This document shows positions 54,806 through 64,000 of a stretch of 64,000 nt of DNA, one piece after another. Source of the stretch: Sphagnum compactum. Lineage: Eukaryota; Bryophyta; Sphagnopsida; Sphagnales. The translations under genes were made by a program, and so were the position numbers. Below the pieces are notes generated by a model. The model was not told the origin of the DNA. It saw only the letters and a program-made list of their open reading frames with translations, and did no database searches. The stretch spans positions 6,758,001 to 6,822,000 of the forward strand of contig OZ234501.1 in the NCBI GenBank assembly GCA_965153455.1. Reading direction: 5' to 3'. Position 1 is the stretch's first letter. Each line of letters starts with the position of its first letter.

Positions 54806-57800
54806 ATTTCTAACCTACCAAACTGAATACATGCCCAACACTACTAGTCTAACCCAATTGGGTGGGACTTGGGAATCGTCAAAATTTATGTAAAATTTAT
54901 GTAATAGGTATCCTCTTAAATTGTTATAATTTTGCATGCGACGTCAAACCTCATTACAAGAAATCACAATTTTTGTGTGCAACTCAATTGCCCTCTCCAT
55001 TTAGCTAAAATTTGGTCAATTTGACTAAAGGTCTTGGTGGTTGAAGCAACATGTTTACTTTAATTTAGTTGATTAAAATGAAATTTTGATTACTTGGTTT
55101 GAACAAAAAAATGATTAGGTCTCTAGTTTTTTAAAGGGGTTTGAACCAAATCAAACATTCAATTTTTCTTAAATCATATTTATAATTAAATAAACACAAA
55201 ATCTAATTATCTAGGGTTCTTTTGATTAATCAACTAGATCAAATGACAATTTGAGTATTACTCAAAAACAGATATCAAAATGAACAATACTTTAACTCAA
55301 ATACAGGTATGTAAATATACGTCATTAACAAAAAATTTAAGAAGGATGTAAAAATTTAGGCTACGTAGGTCAAACATCTTTAATTTTTTTGACATGGCTA
55401 ACAATATTTCCGATCCATTTGTGTGATAATGTCTACTAAATATCAAATGTTATGAGAACAAAATGTTACCATGCTTGAAATAAAATCAAACAATGTTAGA
55501 TAAGTTGTTTCACCTGTGAGATTTTATTCCCAAGTGTTAAACTTGTGTAGGCAACCAACTAAAAGCCAAGAGACTAAAATATGTGTGAAATTCATCATTG
55601 GTGAGCTCATAGAAAATTATCATCTTTGAAAAGGTCCAAATTTAAATTGGGTTCCTTGACTTTAATTGATAATGTATCACATCCTATTGTGTGCATTAGG
55701 AGCCTTTCTAATTCCTTTTGAGCATTTAATGTAAAACTCTATCAACATATTTTAGGAGATAGAATAAAGCACACTCATTAATCTTCTATTTGTAACTATT
55801 TTTTTGGATTAATTTTGAATTAGATATGAATTGTTGAAAGTTGATAATACTACCCTACTATAGATTTAGGATGGGTTGATCAATGTGTACATTCTTCTTA
55901 ATAGAGGAACTTGTCAAAGTTATAAAATCCAATTTTGTTATATATCTATGAAAAACTTGTGTTTGCATGGGTACTCATCTAAATACACCACAATTTTCAA
56001 TTATTGTGTGTATAAAACAACCAATATATGTTAAATAAATTGGAAGAAGGTCCACCTAATAACATATTTCTAGCATCATGTATTGTGTTTCAAAGACAAC
56101 CATTCAAACTCCCAATGAATATAATATTTATGAATTGACAACTTCAATCCACCTTGTCAATTATCATTAAGTACCAGCTCATTAATCATCATTTACTTAT
56201 GCAAATTTTGACTTTGTATGTAAATATCATCCATGACTACATAGCCTATCATTGATTCCATGCAATAGAATATGAGCTTATCCAATCTTATGCATAGATG
56301 AAATATGAGGATGAGAAAATGGGAAGGTTTTGTAGGGCATGAAAATGTGTAGGCCAACATAAACATGGCAACATACCTTAAAATTTGACTTAATCAACAA
56401 TTTTGTGTGTCAAGTGCAAAGGATGTGGGTAAGTAAGCAACCATGACTAAAAGCAAAGCCAACCCCACCCTCCCCATGTTTTGCTCAAGAATTGTGTTTC
56501 GTTTTCTTTTCTTGATTTTTTTTTTCTTTTGTTTCTTCAATACTACAATTGTCAAAAGGAATTTGAAATGAAAAAAAAGTCATGTTTGGTTTTTCTTGCT
56601 CCATGAAATTTTCACATGCCAAAATCCATGTCAAGAGCAATGTTAGCAAAACCCCACCCCTCCTTGTATCTCCTTCCTTTGCTTTTTCTTCATTTTGAAG
56701 GGAAACATTATGTGTTAGTGAAAAGCTTTTATTACATTTGGAAAAAGAACATGATTTGGAAGATTACAAAATGTGTGTTGAAATGACTTTAGGAATCCAA
56801 AAAGTTGTGAAACTCAATATTGGGGAAGCATATAAAGAAGGTGACAAAAGTTGAAGAATCAAAAAAATTCCATTCCAAAATAGGCAACATAAGACAAAAA
56901 AAATTCATGAGACAAACTAAAGAAAACACACATAAACATTGTTCACAACATATTTGAAAGTCTTGGATTCCAACATGATTAGTTGGTGTTAGAATATTTG
57001 GCAATTGGAAAAAATAAAACATCATGTTTCCTTGCTTGCCATGTTTCTTGCTATGAACATGATCACGAGCTTAACAAACATATATAATAGGTAACAAAAA
57101 TCAAAAAAGTTTAAGTAATTCATAATTTGTCACCTTGGGGAGGGGCGGGGGAGGCAAGGTCACTTATGTGTGTTTATTTTTCTTGTTATTTGTGTCAAAA
57201 AGGGTATTGTTTGGGATGTGTGATGGAATTTTAATATTTTTCACCCTATTGTTATGCAAATATTAGGGAAATATTATTCACATATTTTATACTAACTTTA
57301 ATTTAATTTATTTTTTATATTTACACATTGAATTTTGGCACCATTTTTTTTTTAAATAATTTTAATTGAAGACTTGAGGAATGATGAAGGAAGTAAGATG
57401 ATTATGCATGACTAAAGAAATATCATCCATGAAATGTTCAAATTTAGTTTAGAAACACATAAAGAAACATTTTAATACCAAATCACATTTTAATTATAAA
57501 GACCATGTATGGCACACACATAGTCATCATAGATAATAAACATTTGGTTTGTTTCCATTGGAAAAAAAAAAATCAAAATTGGGGTTCACAATCAAAGCAA
57601 ACAAGGTGTGCATTACAACTCAAATAAGTGAACCACTGAGTTGTTACATTCATATTTTCATCAACTCTTTGTCACAACTAAGTAAATTCACCTCATTTGT
57701 GTTATCTCATCTACTTTTAACCTAAATTTAATATAAATTACACCTTTTCATCCTACTAAGTGAACCTATTAATAATTAATACTTAGTATAAGTCTCTTAT

Positions 57801-60800
57801 ACATATGTTACATGTTTTTAATGCATACATTATATTAGTTATATTTGAATTTTGAGAATAAACATACTCATATTATATATTTAATTGAAATTTATAATTT
57901 CTACCCAACAACTAATAAATGGGACCTTGTTATATACTCACCTTTGCAAGATGAAAGAAAGTTGAAAGCTACCTTTTGAATCATGACCCAATGCAATTCT
58001 GTTTGGTTTGCCATGAATGAGATGAAATGAAATACATTTGCACACAAAGTGTGAAGTTTATGGAAGTCACATGGAAAGCATGACTTTGAATTAAATGAAA
58101 CTTTCATTTTGCAACTAGGAGCTAAGACTATCAAGAGGTCTTGAATCTTAGAACACATGAAATCATCTCCAAATCAAATGATTTTTTGCTCATTGAAAAT
58201 ATATATTTTTTGAGCTTTAAGAAAGTGGAGTTTTATTTTCAAAAGAAATTTCTTTTGAACAATTTATGATGCTCCAAAAATTTAGGACACAAAATGTCCC
58301 AATGTTCGGAACACATTTTGGGAGTCTTACCTAAAAACTAACCATTTTAGTGTTGGGTCCACAAATAATTACAAAGTATATATAAAGAGGACGGTGGTGT
58401 CTCTTCAGAGTTTGGTATTTTGTGAGTCATTATGAGTTTGTGAAACAAAATTCGAGATCCAATTGAATTAGTTGCAATATTTTTTTGGTTAAAATAGTTG
58501 ATGTGATTGAAAGGTGAACATGAAACACTTCGTCATAGTCTTTTCCCAAAGTTCTTTTGCTACCTTATTGCTTTGACACAAGAAATTCCAAAACAAGCCC
58601 AAGGTTGACAAGTTTTCCAAATGCATCATATTGGGTAATTTACCATCAATACCTTGTGGTAAGCTTTTAGGGGTGCAGCATAATAAATAAATTGCATCAA
58701 TCAAAATTATTGTTTGAGAAAATAAATGTACACAATATTCATCTCAAGAACTTTTAACAATAGTGTTAAAACCTTAACACCCCTAAGATTGTCCATAAGT
58801 TGTTGCAATGGTGAATTAGAGGTAATAAAACAACATTGTTACATGTTTTCCTTTTTTTAAATTGTATTTAAACTTTATGAGCTAAGATTTTGTTGGAGTT
58901 AAAAACCACACCATGTAGTATTGATCTACCCATGCAACTATCAATTTGTAGACCTTATCGTGAATATTCACTACACCTTTTTTTCATATAACATGCAAGT
59001 ATGATTTATTACATATTACATTTACAAAACAAGGTTGAATTTGGTTACCTTTTAGCTCCTTCTCAATTATGATCTCCCCACCAAGAATATGATATAAAAT
59101 TATTCTATTAACTTGATGTCACATAGAAAAGTACACCTTCCACTCTTGCATATGTCCCGCTATCATCACATTTTAAAGACCATAATGTGAATTGACCAAT
59201 GTTTATGATGACATTTAAGCACCCTCCACTTCTTCAATTATATATATAATCATATTCACTCAAACCCCTTTTCAATCAATCCGACACTAGTTTTGCAAAT
59301 GGTTATGTTTATGCAATTTTGTAAGCATTAAGGATTTTATCCTTTTCACTACATCAAAATTGAAAAGCTTGAAGGCCCTTTTGAAGCAATCACTCATCAC
59401 CCCCAAGATGTTATGATTTGATTATTACATTAAATGATTCATCTTGGTGCCACATGCCCATGGTTATTGTTAGCCTTTATTTGCTTGTTTAAGTAAGGTT
59501 CAATTTAAAGACAATATAAAGATAAGATCATTGCAACAAACATTGGAGCCAAATTTAATCCTCTAGTCATTTTTCAATGTTGTGTTTAGGCCAACAATTA
59601 GGTGGAGAACTAAATGAATGATATATTAGGCTAATGATCAAATTTGACAAGAATAAGCAACACTACATTGTAGAAAACACGCACAAAATATGCATATTCA
59701 TTGGATGCCAGTAGTAAAAGATTTACATATAAAATTATTCATTTCAAAATATGAGTTTTATGGTGAAGAAATCATTGTAATTGGACTTCATATTAATTAT
59801 TGCACCAAGTATTGTTTATTTGCAATTTTAGTTTCAATTTAAGGAAATGATTTTTTTAATGTTAGGTAAATGTTGTTAAGCATACCCCATTTGCTTGGTC
59901 AATAAAGATGACTTCTAGGTCTTTAGCAATTTATATTCACTCCAAAAAAATTCATCATGTCATGAACTTTTCATTCATACTAACCTTCATTATTGTCCAT
60001 TTCAATTAATTATAAACACCCTATCAAAAATCTCATTAAATAGTGTATATATTATGTAGGATTGTCCCAAAATATTTTGGAAGATAGTCCCCCATGTGTA
60101 TTAACACCAATCTTTTTACTTTCCACAAGTCAAATAACTTTTGTCCATCCATTAAATTATCTTTGACATGTGTTGCAAAACTTTAGAAAACACGACATGG
60201 ATTGGGATTGTCAATATGCAAGTTGTCATACTTGAATTTGATACGATCAAATTGTTCAACAGCTTCCTCCTTCCATTTTGATAACATTTGTGAGATAATA
60301 TAAATGTTTTCATAATTCCTTTTTTTGCACAATTTTCCTAATTAGTTGATCCCCCAATGACCTTGAAAGTAAAAAACAAATTCATTGGCAACTAACTGAA
60401 CCATTTTTTTTATTTCATCAATTGTTCAACAATACCCTTGGAAGTGCATGTACCTAAAAAAACCTTCCACTTAACCTACTTCAAAAGGACATTTACATTC
60501 ACTTTATCTTGATTTGTTATTTACTCTTTTGTTAAGAGTTGGATTATAACGAACACCAAAATAATAATCCCTTGAGCATTCGCTAAATTAAGTTGCTACA
60601 AAAATCTTCCCAAAAATTATCAAGTTCACAAGAAAAACCCTCTTGAAAAATTCATTGTATAACTTGTTCTCAAGTTCATTTGACCCCAACCCAATTGTTT
60701 ACAAGACCATCATAAAGTCTGTTGACATTGGGAGTTTGGTTTATGATGAAATAAATCATGACAACTCCTTGAAAATGCATTTCCCAACTATAAACAATGG

Positions 60801-60840
60801 AATATACTTTGACAATTTTTTATGTTTTATCGTGTTGTCA
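54806..60840. other. AT-rich gene desert
   Basis: About 6 kb of AT-rich DNA. The longest frames are under 90 codons, low-complexity and often with non-ATG starts. I see no RNA gene, LTR boundary or coding relic that I can support. Confidence 0.5.
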
Positions 60841-60847
60841 AACTTTG

Positions 60848-60955
60848 TATGTGGTCATCACCATAGGGCCAATGCTTCAATTTCTATTCCAATAATTGGT
60901 TTCCATTGCATAGTTGCAATGGCCTACAAATTTATTACTGATAATCGTGTAAATT
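60848..60955 (+). repeat. Inverted repeat, left arm
   Basis: The sequence around TTTCCATTGCATAGTTGCAATGG matches, in reverse complement, the block at 61345-61455 (TTTCCATTGCGTAGTTGGAATGG). Translated, the arms read IPIIGFHCIVAMAYKFITDN and IPTITFHCVVGMAFKYITNE, so the similarity extends over about 105 bp. The spacer is about 390 bp. Confidence 0.6.
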
Positions 60956-61002
60956 AGGTGAGCTTGAACATGCTCAACATTATAAATTTTCTTGTTGGTA
61001 GA

Positions 61003-61152
61003 TCTTTCAATAATCTTAAATGTCCAAGGACATCATTCATTAGGGGGTGTTGTGATAAAATCTATTATAACAACTCCAAGATCATTCAACAATCTAAAAC
61101 GTGTAAGGACATATTGTATTAGGGGGGTTGTGATAGGATTTATTGAAACAAT
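61003..61152 (+). repeat. Direct repeat, about 75 bp x 2
   Basis: Copies at about 61003-61076 and 61079-61152 share CAA(T/C)AATCT(T/A)AAA, AAGGACAT, ATTAGGGGG and GTTGTGATA(A/G)(A/G)AT. They lie in the spacer between the inverted arms. Confidence 0.6.
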
Positions 61153-61344
61153 TACTTTCGTTAGAATTTTCACTTAACTCGAATCACAAACATCTCATAA
61201 CTTTAATATTTCAACATTGACCAACTTCAAAAGATATGGTACTTGATAGTCAAACCATGAATCACAATAAAATGATGTGTCGCATTTTTTTAATGAAACC
61301 TATGTGTAATTAAAAGTTAGATAGAAAGTAGTTAGTTTAGTATT

Positions 61345-61455
61345 CATTAGTGATATATTTGAAGGCCATTCCAACTACGCAATGGAAAGTGATTGTTGGA
61401 ATAACATTCAAATTAGTGGCTTTCCATTGGGCTACTATGATGATAGTATTGTGTG
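61345..61455 (-). repeat. Inverted repeat, right arm
   Basis: Partner of 60848-60955 on the opposite strand, about 70-75% similar by eye. Confidence 0.6.
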
Positions 61456-64000
61456 TTATTTGCCATACAACAAGAATAGAAACAAAAAAAATCACTAGAA
61501 TGTAGATAGGGTTTAAGGTGGGAGATGAACCCAAAAAATAAATGGAGGCGAGGAAAAGAGATAGGCCCAAGGGAAGGAGATTGATATATTATCCCAACAT
61601 ATCAACATGACCATTTAAAAATCAAACAAATGCATCAAGAAGAGGACAAAATCAAATTCATCTCTATTACAAAACTAAAATTGTTTTTACCAACTAATAG
61701 TTGAAATCTTACATTGAATATAACACATAAGTGAGGGAAGTGTAATTGGATATGTAACACCAATGAATAAGACCATATTTAATTGGATAGAAAAAAACAA
61801 CTCAAAAACTTGCATGATAATGTTGATTTGTATTATTTATTGAAGAATAAAATTACATTAATCTTGATAAACAAAAGTCAATTCATTTGGAAAACAAGGA
61901 CAAAAATAAGGGTTTAAATGCATAGACACTACTACGTGGGTGTAATTCACTAGTCCTCATTTCGTGAACCAATGAATTCATTGCATCCCCACTAGGTCCC
62001 ATTCATTGGGACTAATGAATTCATAATGAAATCACTTGGCGTATAGGGACACATTTTGTTGTAATGAAATATGTACATGTTGGGTGGTAACATAATTTCT
62101 TATTTTGTAAGGATGAATGTGGCAAAAATTATGTTGAAATCATGGTCGACATGTAAGTTACTTGACATAGTTTCCAATGCTTAAAAAGACATCGTCTTTT
62201 TGTGTCCATGTCTTCTATGCACCTTGTATGCAAATAGCATTCAAGTACTTATGGGCTTACAAACATGTGTCCTTTCTCAATGAATCATTGATAAAAAAAC
62301 ATGTATAGATTTTTGGATTTTTTACAATCATGAAATGTAATTCAAAAAATATTTCTAAATGTCGAAGCATTTGAAATTGAACTTGAAAATTTGTAAAGAC
62401 CTCAAAATATGTCTATGGGCGAAAGTGCAAAAGTCTAGTTGAGCTTGCAAATGAGCAATGTTGTGAAAGAAACATCGAGTATGTCATAATATGTTGGTGA
62501 ATATGTAGTTTGAAAAGAAGAATGTGCCTAAACAAAGTGTGAACAATTTTTCATTCCATCAAAAAACCTTAATAAAAGTGATGTGGGCAAAGGTGAAAAC
62601 AATGTTGGGAGAAAAATTGCATGTTTGAAAATCCTATAATGTTGTCATCAAGTGTTATCAAATAGCTTACAAAACACCTCGTTGATAATTAAAATTTACT
62701 TCCAAAACCATTCAACTTAAAAAATGAAAGGAAACGTCGATTGAAATAAATTCACATTAATGAAAACAAACAGATGATTGGTGCAATGCATGTATAAGGA
62801 GACAATGCATCAAATTCCTTGAATGTTAATTGGAGTCACTTTCTTTGTTAGAGAACAATAACATTGAATTCAAAGATAAGGATACAATATTAATCCCTTG
62901 AGCACTTGCCTTTTCTTTTGATTTTTCAAAAGCTTGAAGCTGTAATGTCTGTTTTCAAATGCCTACCATGATGCCCTTCATCTTCCTTTGTCGTTTGGGG
63001 TTCATACACATGAAAGATGATTTGTTTTGTTTCCAATCTTTTAACTTTTCACTCTTGTATGTTTTATGCGACATTGCCTAGAGATGGAATACAAGTTATT
63101 TGGAATGAACATTGGGCCCTAAATATATATTGTCGTCACTTCCATTCCCTCATGTTTGTTAGTAGTTTACATTTTAATCACCGTAACGATTTTGCATATT
63201 TTTTCAATTTGTTGATGGACATCTCTTTGGTGTATACAAATATGTGAACTCAAACTAGTTATTAATATTGTTTCTATGCTATTTTTTGATTAAATGATTC
63301 AATCCCTTCATATTGTTACAATTCTAACAATTTTGTAACATGTATAACGATTCTATAACAACTTTAACAACCTTCCCAAGCTTGTTGCTACCACATAATA
63401 AATGTCAACAATAATGATGTCAGCTTTAAAAGTATTGTGTCTAAAAGAATGAAATAAATTTTTGTAGTTTTCATTATTTTTACTAGTGGATTGTATGATT
63501 TTTTTTCAATATACCATTTCTAATTCCTCTTTAAAATTTAAAAAACCCACACAATAATGCCCCACGTCGTAAATTATTGATGTAAAATGCCATTTGGGGA
63601 TTTGGTATATTAATCTTTTCACAATATTGTTTTTTATGGTGATTGGAAGTTTTCAAGGTTTTTGTTAAGCATGTTGTAAATGATTGTCTAAATTTGAATT
63701 TTCCTTAATTTTAGTTTCAAACAAATTAATCCAAATTGCTGATTTTTTAAGATATTAAGTTAAATTGAAATAAAATTGGGTTTTAAAAATAATTTTAAGA
63801 TTGATTCATTGTTCTCATTATTGAGTTAAATGAAATCTACTATTAAGTCCAATGAAAAAGGAAAAAATTAACAAATGAACCTTTGCAAAAAAAAATTACC
63901 CTTGATAGAATCCAAATTTAGGTCCATGTTCCCATCAACATTTTTTTGGGGACAAAATTTTTCCAAAATGCGAGAGATAAAAAATTTAAAGGAATATTTT
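61456..64000. other. AT-rich intergenic DNA
   Basis: No gene recognised. A self-complementary stretch around CCAATGAATTCATTG (about 61970-61984) with a nearby CATTCATTGG / CTAATGAATTC pair (62010-62030) could fold, but no element boundary is visible. Confidence 0.45.

Noticed and set aside
60643-60957. A 104-residue gene at 60.6 kb
   Set aside because: It has no recognisable domain or ATG-initiated conserved start, and its end is shared with an inverted copy at 61.4 kb. It is better seen as repeat sequence.

Overview
This window looks like nuclear DNA from a land plant. It has intron-containing genes with plant relatives, a PLS-class pentatricopeptide-repeat (PPR) gene, an A20/AN1 stress-type zinc-finger gene, TTTAGGG telomere-type motifs and plant-type LINEs and solo LTRs. 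The expanded PPR array and the retroelement style suggest a seed-free plant (moss, lycophyte or fern), but the sequence alone does not settle this. Genes lie in the first 36 kb; the rest is transposon relics and AT-rich DNA. No CRISPR, operon or bacterial feature is present.

Genes, left to right. MO25-like scaffold protein (3712-4725, minus, one exon). A long PPR gene (6419/6577-10398, plus) built from a 70-residue two-motif repeat; its DYW domain survives only as an out-of-frame relic, and a second DYW relic follows at 12 kb. Exonuclease V (EXO5; 14076-17674, minus); seven exons were reconstructed with GT/AG junctions and consistent phase, with a 40-bp telobox array just upstream. A GDT1/UPF0016 cation-transporter gene (26785-30987, plus); twelve exons were reconstructed to 230 aa. 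tRNA-Gly(GCC) (32779-32849, minus). An A20/AN1 zinc-finger protein gene (35289-35834, minus).

Retroelements. A decayed LINE lies at about 21.2-25.1 kb (plus). The most striking region is 38.1-50.7 kb, a four-layer nest that can be dissected from its target-site duplications (TSDs). The host is an old minus-strand reverse-transcriptase relic. Two solo LTRs of one family entered it (TSDs CTTAG and GCTGG). A GC-rich LINE of about 7.4 kb entered one of those LTRs (14-bp TSD). A third solo LTR of the same family (941 bp, TSD GGAAC) entered ORF2 of that LINE. Taking each insertion out with one TSD copy restores the reading frame of what it interrupted.

From about 51.8 to 64 kb, and at 0-1.5 kb, the DNA is AT-rich. 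There I see only short repeats, a possible inverted duplication and a short interstitial telomere-like tract. Every call is from reading the sequence; no database search or transcript evidence was available.
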